From Mactra quadrangularis (Eukaryota > Mollusca > Bivalvia > Venerida > Mactridae): a stretch of 64,000 nucleotides of DNA. Location of the stretch: positions 9,734,001 through 9,798,000 of the forward strand of contig CM046304.1 of the NCBI GenBank assembly GCA_025267735.1. The letters are read 5' to 3'. The notes under the pieces are model-generated. The model saw only the letters and a list, made by a program, of their open reading frames with translations, made no database searches and had not been told where the DNA came from. Each line of letters starts with the position of its first letter. The stretch's first letter is position 1. The position numbers and the translations under genes were made by a program. Shown one piece after another: positions 25,749 to 36,524 of this stretch.

Positions 25749-25793
25749 CGCTACAACTACGTAACCAACCCGGGTGGCGTTACATATAACAAA
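25749..25793 (+). CDS. Candidate short exon, copy C (unrecognised)
   Basis: This is the 45-base counterpart of 11,813-11,858, a whole number of codons, flanked by 'CTTTACAG' and 'GTAAGTACG'. It differs from A/B at several positions while the flanking splice signals are the same. It lies 216 bases before the retrotransposon. No protein family is recognised. Confidence 0.28.
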
Positions 25794-27199
25794 GTAAGTA
25801 CGTGAAACAATACATTTATGACGATAAAGTAGGAGTCCAAGTATCGTGTATCAATCATTCACTATATGTCGTTTTTATTAAGATGAAAATAATTTGTAAT
25901 AATGAATGAATGAAAATGATATACAACATCAGTACTCGTAGGTTCCTTTAAAGACATTCACTATCTTGTATGTAGGATCAAGTCTTGGAATGTTTTCAAC
26001 CTTTAATTATGTAACGTGTGGCCAGGTGGCCAAAACACACCTGCCACACGGGTCGTGGGTAAAAGGGTAACACAACTCTACTTCTGTTTACATCGATGTA
26101 TATTTCTATGAATGATGTCACATGTATATGATAAACTCAATATATATATATAATTCAGATGACTAGAAGATGAACAGATGCATCAATAGTATTAATCTTC
26201 AGTCTGAAATAAACAATAAACCAAAATAACCTATAGTGTTTATCAACACAAATTATCTATACACAAAGCTCTTATTAAACAATTGTTCCTTGAAAACATT
26301 AATGTTATGACACAAAACAGGCGAATCCTAAAACACTGACCGCTTAACTGACGAGTTGAATATAGTGCGCTTAACTGACGAGTTAAATATAGTGCAATTA
26401 TGTCCTTAACTGACCAGTTAAATAAAGAAGGGATCAAAAATGACTGTATTGCTGGAGTGTTTTTGAGATATTGTTGGTGTTTTTTGTTGAAATTTTATGA
26501 TGATGATGTGATATATTATCTTATTCAATAATGTCATTATAAGAAATTATGATTAGATTGATTTTTTATGAAATTGCATAAAAGATACTTTGAAGTAGAA
26601 AAATGCGATAGTGATGTGACATATGATAATTTTTCACAAAATCAAATTAATTAATTTTAGTGTATTTAACAGTAGGGCAAGACGTATTTTCCGAATAAAA
26701 TTATTTAAATATGATATTTAAATGAGTAATTAGTAATCAAATGAGTGTAAAATGCTTAACTGACCAAATGAATAAAGATGGTTTACTGACCAAATGAGTT
26801 AGTGAGTATATTTTAATATTTCAATAACGAGCGTTTAATGAGCAAACTAATGTCGAATGCTTTATTGACCATTGGTTAAATTAAGAAATAAGATGTGTTT
26901 ATCAAATTAAATGGCCAAATAGCCGTAAAACGCTTAACTGACGAAAAGAATATTGAACGAATTTCTGACCAATAATTTCACGGATGAATAAACACTCTTT
27001 GTTTAACTGGTCAGTGTTTTAGGATGTCAATTCTTAACTGACCAGTTAAATATAGAGTGGTTATTCGACCATGAAAATATAACTGACCAAATTGAAAAAA
27101 AAATATATATTGAAAGATTTTATTTCTTCTGTTTATTGCAATAGTAGATAAATAATTAAAGGATATGAAGGAAAGCTTTTTTTAACTAACCAAAATGTT

Positions 27200-27740
27200 G
27201 AAAGCTTAACTGGACTAATATAAAATGCTTAACTGACCAAATGAATACTAAATGATTAACTGACCAAAAGAATATAGAATGCTTAACTGACCAAATGTAT
27301 ATAGAATGCTTAACTGACCAAATGTATATAGAATCTTTAACTGACCAAATGAATATAGAGTGCTTAACTGACCAAATGTATATAGAATCTTTAACTGACC
27401 AAATGAATATAGAAGGCTTAACTGACCAAAATATATAGAATCTTTAACTGACCAAATGTATATAGAATCTTTAACTGACCAAATGTATATAGAATCTTTA
27501 ACTGACCAAATGAATATAGAAGGCTTAACTGACCAAAATATATAGAATCTTTAACTGACCAAATGTATATAGAATCTTTAACTGACCAAATGAATATAGA
27601 ATGCTGACCAATGAATATAGAATGCTTAACTGACCAAATGTATATAGAATGCTTAACTGACCAAATGAATCTAGAAGGCTTAACTGACCAATTGAATATA
27701 GAATGCTTAACTGACCAAATGAATCTAGAAGGCTAGAAGA
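27200..27740 (+). repeat. 27-bp tandem array, left arm
   Basis: About twenty units of TTAACTGACCAAATGAATAT+AGAATGC or close variants follow one another, with some shortened units (for example near 27,600). The period is nine codons, which creates spurious repetitive open frames (such as 27,525-27,755 on the reverse strand). Unit types alternate (…TCTTTAACTG / …GGCTTAACTG), showing higher-order duplication within the array. Confidence 0.85.
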
Positions 27741-29449
27741 TTGCTTAGCTGACAAAAATTATGATTACACGATTATTACTGTATGTTCAACTGGTCAGTT
27801 AAGGATCATAATTCTTAACTGACCAGTTAAATATATAGTGGTTATTCAACCGTAAAATTATTTATAAAAAACGCTACAGAAAGTATTTTTTAATTGGCCG
27901 AAAAAATTATATATAATGATGGTAGATCGCTTATCTCACCAAATGAATATAGAAGATTTAATCAACTGACCAAATAAATATAGTAGTCGATCAACATTCC
28001 TTTGTAGTACAATATCGTCATTAACAGTGTATCGGAGATAATTCGATTAATAATTCTGCCGCTAATCTTGTTAATGTAATCAAGTTTTGACAAGTGTCAA
28101 ACACTTAGCAATCAGTTACGCACTATTGACCATTGTCACTTGCCAACTGTCTAATTAAATATTCAAACAAAGTTTTTTTCTGTTTGTATTTTTAACATAA
28201 CAAACAAACATGTTGAAAAATTTTAATAGTTAAATTTACATTTACAGTGTATTTACTATATAAAAAATAGCAATAATTTTTGGTCAGTAAAAGTGCATCA
28301 TGTGTTATATTCAATAATTGAGACCTTACTTCTGACTGATATGATAACTACGCTCATGTTTTAATTAAACGACCAATCTTGAATGTAACTTTCGCACCTA
28401 ATCATTTATGACACGTGTCTTAGTCGGTCACTTAAAAGCATGTGTGAGATAATCCAATTATCACATTAACACTTGGTTTTGACAGTACAGTGATTAAATA
28501 ATCTAAATGTTTTTTGGTTTGTAGCAATAAGTAATCGTCCGTATTCGCCGCGCAAAAGTATTATTGGAGTAGGCGGTGCGCTTGCGGTGCGCTTTATTTT
28601 ATTTTAAGGAAATATTATTATTTTCCGGCATGTCAAGCTTTTTCCAAAGATTTCGCTGCCATACATGAGAATCAGTAAAAACGACTATGTCATGAATATT
28701 TACAACATGAAACACAACATGAGTTGCTGTACTGGTCAGTTAAGACATCACGATCCTAAAAAACTGACCAATTAAATAAAGAGTGTGCATCGACCCGTAA
28801 TGTAAATCTTCCGTCTTTGAATATAGAAGGCTTTATTGACCAAGGACATAGGGTCCTTGATTGACCAAATGAATATAGAACGCTTAACTTTCAAATAAAG
28901 TTCTTTTGACAGTTTGTCAGCAATCTTTAAACAAAGACGGGGGCATTCTGCTATGATTTGGTCAGTTAAGCCTTCAAATTTATTTAGTCATTAAGCAATA
29001 CATTTTCAAATGGTCTATATTCCTTTGATCGGTTTATTTTTTTAGATTACATTTCTTCTGATTATTCATCTGTTATTGCAAGATACAAATACGAGGAAAT
29101 CTTTCAATACAAAGAGTTTCTTCATTTTGGTCAGTTATATTTTCACGGTCTAATGACCACTCTATATTTAACTCGTCAGTTAAGAATTGTGATCCTTAAC
29201 TGACCGGTTAAACAAAGAGTGTTTATTGATCCGTGAAATCATTGGTCAGTAAAGCATTCTATATTCGTATCGTCAGTTTAGCGTTTTACAGCGATTTGGT
29301 CATTAAAATTGATAAAAAACATTTTTTTGGTATTTATTTAGACCATGAATAAATGGCCAGTGAAGTCTTCGACATTAGTTTGATCAGTTTAACGTTCGTT
29401 ATTAAACTATCATTCCATGCTCATTTGATCAGTTAATTATAAACCTTCT

Positions 29450-30140
29450 ATATTCATTTGGTCAGTTAAGCTTTCTATTTTCAATTGGTCAGTTAAGCGC
29501 TCCATATTCATTTGGTCAGTTAAGTGTCACATATTCAATTGGTCAGTTAAGTGCTCTATATTCAATTGACCAGTTAAGCATTCTTTGGTCAGTTAAGCTT
29601 TTCTATATTCATTTGGTCAGTTAAGCCTTCTATATTCATTTGGTCAGTTAAGCTTTCTATTTTCAATTGGTCAGTTAAGCGCTCCATATTCAATTGGTCA
29701 GTTAAGCGCTCCATATTCAATTGGTCAGTTAAGCATTCTTTGGTCAGTTAAGCTTTTCTATATTCATTTGGTCAGTTAAGCTTTCTATTTTCAATTGGTC
29801 AGTTAAGCGCTCCATATTCAATTGGTCAGTTAAGCGCTCCATATTCAATTGGTCAGTTAAGCATTCTTTGGTCAGTTAAGCTTTCTATTTTCAATTGGTC
29901 AGTTAAGCGCTCCATATTCATTTGGTCAGTTAAGTGTCACATATTCAATTGGTCAGTTAAGTGCTCTATATTCAATTGGTCAGTTAAGCATTCTTTGGTC
30001 AGATAAGCTTTTCTATATTCATTTGGTCAGTTAAGCATTCTATATTCATTTGGTCAGTTAAGCCTTCTATATTCATTTGGTCAGTTAAGCATTCTATATT
30101 CAATTGGTCAGTTAAGCCTTATATATTCATTTGGTAATTT
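29450..30140 (-). repeat. 27-bp tandem array, right arm (inverted)
   Basis: This is the reverse complement of the left-arm unit (ATTCATTTGGTCAGTTAAGC+ATTCTAT and variants). A higher-order block containing 'GCATTCTTTGGTCAGTTAAG' recurs several times (about 29,577, 29,725, 29,860 and 29,990). The array therefore expanded by duplicating multi-unit blocks of roughly 130-150 bases. The right array is longer than the left and has its own variants. Confidence 0.85.
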
Positions 30141-31663
30141 TAGCATTCTATATTCATTCAGTTTAGCTTTCAATATTTTGGTAAGTTTAAAAAAATAAGT
30201 TCATATGCTTTAATTATTTATCTACAATTGCAATAAACAAAATAAATCAAACTTTTCTATATATATATTTTTTAATTTGGTTAGTTATATTTTCATGGTC
30301 GAATAACCACTCTATATTTAACTGGTCAGTTAAGAATTGACATCCTAAAACGCTGACCAGTTGAACATAGAGTGTTTATTGATCCGTGCAATCGTTGGTC
30401 AGTAATTCGTTCAATATTCTTTTCGTCAGTTAAGCGTTTTATAGTCATTTGGCCATTTAATTTGCTAAAAATCTTATTTCTTATTTTATTAATGACTAAA
30501 TGGTCAGTAAAGTGTAAGACATATTAGTTTGCTCATTTAACGCTTTTAATTAAAATATAATCCCCTTACTCATTTGGTCAGTAAAACAATTTTTTATTCA
30601 TTTTGGTCAGTTAAACATGTTACCCTCATTTGGTCAGTTAAATATTCTGACATTCAATAATATTTAAATCATTTTCTTCTGAAATAAATACCTCTTGTGT
30701 TTTTGTTAAATTCTCTGAAAATATTAATTTGAAAAATTATTCTTAATGTAAAATCATAAATGTCGCTATCTGAGAACAGAACTTTATTAACATCTAATCT
30801 TTCTATTTTAATTAAGTATTTTTTAAAAACATTTTTATTTTTTTTAAACAAATCATTAATTTTTATAATGACATTATTAAATTTGGTAATAAATCACATC
30901 ATCATCATAAAATATATAAAAATAATCTAACAATATCACCAAAACTCTCAAGCGAAACAGTCATTTTTAATCCCTTCTTTGTTTAACTGGTCAGTTAAGA
31001 ACATAATTGCACTATATTTAACTCGTCAGTTAAGCGCACTATATTTAACTCGTCAGTTAAGCGGTCAGTGTTTTAGGAGGACCCCACAAAACATCCTTTT
31101 CATACAAGTTATTACAAAAAATAATAAGTACAATTTAAATATGAAAGAAAAAAGCATACAAGTAAACAAGTGAGAATACGTTAAATTACTTAGAGGAAAA
31201 CAGCTTTCAATACTTATACAAGTCAATACTAACACACACCACGTGAAGTCAACATACAGTGCTGTAATAAAATAAATGAACATGCATAGGTTAGGAAATG
31301 AATGTTAAATGTAGAATGTCAGCCTGGTTGAGAGAAAGCGAAGAAAGGACAAGATAAACGACTTCAAAAATAAACCACGAATAAAATAAACCATGAACAA
31401 AAGCAGCCACAAACGAAAGAAATCTAAAATAATTAATTTCTACTTACAAACTACACGAAAGACCTAACGAAAGAGAACCACACCCTGCTTTGACGAATAT
31501 TGTACCCAGACAACTTTTAAAACCGGTTGCACGGCCTTTTATAGATTACACGCCGTGTTCTTTACATTTGTGAATATATGTTCTTAATACCTAAGCAAGT
31601 AAGAGTATTGGTTCCTGATAAACAAAGTCGAGGAACAAGGTTCCCAAAACTAGCACCGCTACA

Positions 31664-31678
31664 TCCTCCCCCTCCCGC
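31664..31678 (-). promoter_or_regulatory. Polypurine tract
   Basis: Read on the minus strand, GCGGGAGGGGGAGGA lies directly before the 3' LTR. It is the expected plus-strand primer of reverse transcription for this element. Confidence 0.8.
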
Positions 31679-32218
31679 ATAGAAGTCATCCTGACTTCAT
31701 AATCGAACTATATTGATAACTACCAATCTACAAAGCACTCACTAGTTTAAATTGTACTACTGCACTAACTACAGCTACATACATACTTATACTGAAAAAA
31801 GATAAAATGTTCATATAATAAATGAACACATGTTGAACCTAAAAGACAATGAAAGTATATAAATAATAAATACTAATGAGGTCCATTTTCACAAGTTCAA
31901 CAATAATACATACCACATAGCTTAAGCAAGCCATGAATAAACTGAAAAGAAATTAAAACAAAATTAAAACAATTACATTAGTCCACAATAATGACCAAAC
32001 GTGATTCATATGAACAACTTTAAAAATGTTTTTCACATATATCCTCCCCTCTGCTAAAAGAAATAAATTTAATCCCTGAAAATATAGTGTTAAGAAAACA
32101 CAATACTATAACCTCACAACAATAACAAAAATACTCAACATTGGAAAGTCAATGTTAATACCTTAACACAAATCCAACTGTACATATAAAAGATACAATA
32201 TATTTACATATAATATTT
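31679..32218 (-). other. Gypsy 3' untranslated region
   Basis: These 540 bases lie between the end of the integrase frame and the polypurine tract. They are AT-rich and hold no open frame of note, and no envelope-like gene. Confidence 0.6.
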
Positions 32219-32620
32219 TCATTTCAAAAATGTCTTAAGCATTTTGCACATATGTTTATTACTTTCCTGTAGCATTTTTAAAATAATGTTAGTTATAGAT
32301 TGTTGACTTCCTATATGATAAGAATCAAACCAAGCTGGTTTCTTTCTAACCCTACCGGACCGTCTAGGTTGCGGCAATACTTCCTCTCGAGATGGAGATA
32401 CTATATCGTGATTATCTACAGTAACAGCATTATCATCATCATCACCACTATCATCATCATTATCATCAGAATTACTCACATCTGTACTATCAGACTGTGA
32501 TTCATCTCTAACATGCTGACCGGTCAGTCTTTCTCTACAGACAAGCACCTCGGTATCAGAATCAGAGTCAGTGGATTCTCTCCAACCACCGTCTGATTTA
32601 TGTACCAACCTCCGGGACAA
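32219..32620 (-). pseudogene. pol: Integrase C-terminal tail (frameshifted)
   Basis: This is a polar, acidic tail of about 130 residues with a serine/aspartate-rich stretch (DDNDDDSGDDDDN) encoded by a CAT/ATC-rich microsatellite (about 32,420-32,475). It also has a basic segment (RRSGRVRKKPAWFDSY), typical of the extreme C-terminus of gypsy Pol proteins. It is offset from the preceding integrase frame at an A6 run near 32,615, which looks like a one-base homopolymer change. On its own it has no catalytic role. Confidence 0.65.
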
Positions 32621-33985
32621 CTTTTTTATTCTCAGAAGAAGCCGTGGGTGTAAACCTGCGCGGTCTAGGTACTGGCTTCTGATTCACCTTCTCAATTGAA
32701 TGTCCTTGCTCTACTAAACCTAAATGATTTCTGTGCAAGGTTTTTTCATTACCTTCCTCATCAACAACGATAAATACAGGAACATCTCCATCTTTCTGAT
32801 CTTTAATTTCATACAATCTATCTTCATACTTATCTGTTAATTTATGTGGACCAGTAAACGCTAAAATTTTTACCAATACCTTATCTCCTTGTTTCAATTC
32901 AACAGTTTTTGCTTTTTTATCATACAATCTCTTCTGTTTCTCTCTTGATGTTTCAGTGGCTTTTGTTGCTATATCTTGTGTCAATTGCATTCGTACCTGT
33001 AAATCTTTGACATAATCTGTATTCAAAGAATTGGCATCATTTAAATCAAATAAGGTATCCACAGGCAGACGAGGTTTACGACCGAACATAAGTTCAAAGG
33101 GAGAAAACCCTGTAGTTTCATGTTTTGTTGCATTGTAGGCAAAAACTAAGCTAGCAATATAACTCTTCCAATTAGATTCTCTGGTTCTAATGTTCTTAAC
33201 ATATTTAATAAACTTCTGTTAAATCTTTCTGCTACACCATTACAGTGTGGGTGGTAAGCACTAGTTCGAATTTTGTCAATTCCCATCAGCTTACAAAGCT
33301 CTTGGATAAGTTCAGACTCAAAATTTGGACCTTGGTCTGACAATAACTTAGCTGGAATACCAAAAGGATAAATAAAGTGATTTAATAAAATAAAACTTCA
33401 GCGGTTGTTTTTGCTGGCTGATTTTTTGTAGGTACTGCTACAGCAAATTTTGTGAAATGATCTGTGATCACTAGTATGTTACCAATGCCTCCTTTACATT
33501 CATCAACTTTCAAAAAATCAGTACTAACAAGTTCAAGGGGGTAAAAAGATTTAATACTAACTAAAGGTGCAGTGTTATTTTGGGGAAGTTTTTCTTTCAA
33601 ACATCTTTCACATTTACTTACATAATTTGATACGTCTAAAGTATAACCTGGCCAATAAAATCTGTCCTTCACCAATGAAATTGTTCTTTCCCGACCTGGA
33701 TGTCCAACATCACAATGTAAACCTTTTAAAACTTCATTTCTATAAATAGACGGTAATATTAATTGATTAGATTTATTTTCATTTTCATTTATTTCTTTGT
33801 AAAGTAAGCCTCTTATCAATATAAATTTACTGAATTGTCTAGACATAGTTTGGTGCTTTGTTCTTTGGGAAATCAATGACTTTTTTGGAAAAGTTCTATC
33901 AATAACGGCTCTAAGCCATGGACCAATTATAGGATCCTCACGCTGTTGCCTACGTAACTCTCTCATTTCTATTTGAGCCATAGTT
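32598..33985 (-). pseudogene. pol: Ty3/gypsy integrase (frameshifted)
   Basis: Integrase inserts the cDNA into host DNA. The N-terminal HHCC zinc finger is visible (LHCDVGHPGRERT … CERCLKEKL, at about 33,730-33,590). The catalytic core has STDFLK (first Asp), DQGPNFES (second Asp) and YHPHCNGVAERFNRS (Glu), spaced as in D,D35E enzymes. The sequence continues into a C-terminal domain with the DKVLVK and HLGLV-type strands of gypsy integrases. The core is broken: a frameshift near 33,380 separates the first Asp from the second, and a break near 33,150 separates the core from the C-terminal part. All key residues remain, so the damage is limited to frame. Upstream it follows RNase H; downstream comes the acidic tail. 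Confidence 0.88.
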
Positions 33986-33993
33986 TGTTCAGG

Positions 33994-35110
33994 TTAATTA
34001 GTAATGTCTAAAATATCAAGACTTGAACTTGGTAAAATATCAACTAAACCTAAAACATGAATACTATTACAAATAGCTTTAACTGTTATTGAATCTAATT
34101 TAGTTTCTTCTATTTGAGGCATGCGCGACATTACGTCCGCGTCGGTATTGGATCTTCCAGGTTTGTATAAGATGTCAAAATCATAATCAGATAAGCTAGC
34201 AACCCACCTCTGACCAGTAGCATCAAGTTTAGCACTTGTTAAAACATGTGTCAAGGGATTATTGTCTGTGAAAACAGTAAACTTATTGGCTATAAGATAG
34301 TCACTATATTTTACAGTAATCGCCCATTTTAGAGCTAAAAATTCCAACTTAAAAGTAAAATAATTTTTTTCAGTCTTTGACAAACTTCGACTAGCATAAG
34401 GAATAACTCTAGTTCGACCATTCTGTTCCTGGCATAAAACAGCTCCAAGTGACTTTGAACAAGCATCAACATGTAATTCAAAAGGTTTATCAAACTGAGG
34501 ATAAGCTAGGATCGGGGGACTGGTCAACAATGATTTAATTTTTTCAAAAGTTACCTGTTGTTCTGTATCCCACTTCCACTGATATTGTTTTGAAGATTTC
34601 AACTTTTTAGGGCTAGTAGGAGGTAATAGATCAGACAAGGGTTTTGCTACTTTACTTAAGTTTTTTTATGAATTTTCTATAATATCCTGCCAATGCCAAA
34701 AAAGATCTTAATTCATCAAAATTTGATGGTACTGGGTAATTTTTTACTTTATCACACTTGTCAGGATCTGTTTCTAATCCTTTATCAGACACAACATGGC
34801 CTAAAAATTTTACACTTTTTTGAAGAAAATAACATTTCTCAGGTGATAACTTTAAACCACAGTCTTTAATCCTATTCAAAACTTTATCTAACCTGTCTAA
34901 ATGTTCTTCATAGGTTAAACTAAAGATAATTAAGTCATCAAGGTAGATGAAACAAATATTCATATGGTAATCTCCCAAACAATGTTGCATTATTCTCTGA
35001 TATTCACTGGGTGAATTGGATAAGCCAAATGGTAACTTGTTATGCTCATAAAAACCTAAGGGGCCTAAAGTAAAAGCAGTGAATTGCTTGCATTCTTCTT
35101 GTAATTCAAC
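33994..35110 (-). pseudogene. pol: Ty3/gypsy RT C-terminal half and RNase H
   Basis: Reading starts at 35,110, directly after the LINE insertion, with ELQEECKQFTAFTLG. It continues through KLPFGLSNSP and the polymerase active site YLDDLIIFS (the YxDD motif), then FLGHVVSDKG and the thumb/connection. RNase H follows (34,638-33,994): FELHVDACSKSLGAVL (first Asp), LEFLALKWAI (Glu) and FTDNNPL (Asp) are visible. A one-base change in an A-rich run near 34,650 shifts the frame between RT and RNase H. All catalytic residues I can check are kept. The N-terminal half of RT is 4.9 kb upstream, beyond the inserted LINE. Confidence 0.9.
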
Positions 35111-35112
35111 TT

Positions 35113-35140
35113 TTATTATTATTATTATTATTATTATATA
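35113..35140. repeat. (TTA)n microsatellite, LINE 3' tail
   Basis: About nine TTA/ATT units lie at the 3' end of the LINE on the minus strand (ATAATAATA…). Such short microsatellite tails are characteristic of CR1/L2-group retrotransposons. Confidence 0.8.
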
Positions 35141-35399
35141 CCGTATTTGTATAGCGCTCTTTTCATATTGAATATATGTTCAAAAGCGCTTCACAATCAT
35201 ATGCATAATTAGGAAAAACGAGCTAAAATGAAAACGAAAATGATAGAGATATAAAAACATAAACTGAAAAATAATAATAAACTAAAATTTGTGATCAATA
35301 AAGTGCTCATAGTAGTTTAAAAACAACAACAACAACAAAACAAGTGAATTTTCAACTTTAAAAATAGTGAAAGAGAGGTAATGGATTGTTGGTAGAACG

Positions 35400-36045
35400 G
35401 CAGCTACGTGGTCGATGAGGAATCAGGCCAAATGCCCCGAAAATCCATGATTGCAAGGTGCAAAGTTGGATTCTTCTCCAAGGCTCCTACCCAAACATCC
35501 ATCAGCACCAGCGCCGCGCGTCCCCCAACCATACATTGTATAGTGATAAAGTAAAAGTGATAATAGTTATGATTAGAATATGAGAAAAGGCAGCCACCGA
35601 CCAATAGGGAATCCAGCCAGATGCCTTGAAAAATCCATGATTGCAAGGTGCAAAGTCGGATTCCAATCCAAGGATCCCTCCGGAACATCCATCAGCGTCA
35701 GGGCCTAATTGGTTAGATAAAGTATTATTTTTAAGGGTAATGAGTATGTAATCGGTTGAAAAGCAACCCCCAGCCAATGGGGGAAACTGGCTAGTTGCCC
35801 TGTAAAATCCATAATTGCAAGGTGCAAAGTTGGATTCGAATCCAAGGATCCTGCCAGAACATCCATCAGTGTCAGGGCCTAATTGGTTAGATAAAGTATT
35901 ATTTTTAAGGGTAATGAGTATGTAATCGGTTGAAAAGCAACCCCCAGCCAATGGGGGAAACTGGCTAGTTGCCCTGTAAAATCCATAATTGCAAGGTGCA
36001 AAGTTGGATTCGAATCCAAGGATCCCACCAGAACATCCATCATTT
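35400..36045. repeat. 174-190-bp tandem repeats in the LINE 3' UTR
   Basis: Four units share 'ATCCATRATTGCAAGGTGCA' and 'AACATCCATCA'. The AACATCCATCA marker recurs at 35,494, 35,684, 35,858 and 36,032, so the spacing is 190, 174 and 174. The last two units are almost identical. Repeats in a non-coding 3' UTR are unusual for LINEs and may be recognition sequence for the element's RT. The repetitive reverse-strand open frames over them are by-products. Confidence 0.85.
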
Positions 36046-36524
36046 GGTCGCATATTATTTTGTAATAGACCTAGGTATAATTATTATTATCATTTTTTTT
36101 TAAACTATGGTGTTATATGTTTGTAATTTGGGTATATTTTAAGATCATTCAGCCAGATAGTTTCTATTGATTAAAAGAAATTTCACTGTAGTATTATTGG
36201 ACGTACTAATAAACAATTTTAAGTAGTCTAAGATTGGTTCATATTAATACTGATCTATTCCAAAACCAAAGTTGTTTGTCCCAGGGTGATTGATTTAGTG
36301 ACCATAGTAATTGACAAACAGGTAAGTCTTTAATTTTCTCTTAAAAGTATTTAGAGACTGAGCACACTTGACAGAGTCTGGAAGTGAATTTCACAATTTT
36401 GGCGCAGCATGGCTGAAACTACGATTACCAAAAGTAATTGTCCTAGACCGTGGGACTGTATAGATAATGAATTGCTAGATCGGAGGTCTCTGTTGGGTTT
36501 ATAAACATGTATTAGGTCTTGGAT

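Larger units (their letters stand above)
26326..31078. mobile_element. Giant foldback element of inverted 27-bp repeat arrays
   Basis: The ends TCCTAAAACACTGACCGC (26,326) and GCGGTCAGTGTTTTAGGA (to 31,078) are perfect inverts. The symmetry continues inward across the arms. 26,440-26,560 pairs with about 30,840-30,963, 26,990-27,130 with about 30,240-30,375, and 27,780-27,850 with about 29,150-29,215. The left arm holds a tandem array of about 27 bases per unit (TTAACTGACCAAATGAATAT plus AGAATGC), densest at 27,200-27,740. The right arm holds the reverse-complement array, densest at 29,450-30,140. About 1 kb of unrelated AT-rich DNA forms the centre. Long inverted repeats built of tandem repeats are the hallmark of Foldback/Galileo-type elements. 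No transposase frame is present, and a clear target duplication is not seen. Confidence 0.8.
26010..31663 (-). repeat. 3' LTR, interrupted by the foldback element
   Basis: LTR sequence runs 26,010-26,325 and resumes 31,079-31,663, about 900 bases in all. Compared with the 5' LTR (43,224-43,700), it has extra sequence at 26,204-31,193, which includes the foldback, and at 31,262-31,447. The 5' LTR may have lost these parts, or this copy gained them; which is ancestral cannot be told from two LTRs. An imperfect hairpin (GTGTGGCCAGGTG with CACCTGCCACAC) lies close to the terminus at about 26,016-26,048. A TATA-like box on the minus strand is at 31,534-31,543. Confidence 0.85.

Noticed and set aside
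27525..27755. Reverse-strand frame with a repeated FGQLSILYS peptide
   Set aside because: The nine-residue period is the 27-bp minisatellite read in frame. Neighbouring units break the frame and no start or promoter context exists.
27200..30140. Regular 27-bp repeats resembling a CRISPR array
   Set aside because: Units are contiguous or near-contiguous without unique spacers of constant length, they occur as two inverted arrays, and the DNA is clearly animal. It is a minisatellite within a foldback element.
35502..36053. 183-codon reverse-strand frame with repeated DGCSGGILG-type peptides
   Set aside because: It lies over the 174-bp tandem repeats in the LINE 3' UTR, after the ORF2 stop. 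The period of 58 codons explains the open frame.
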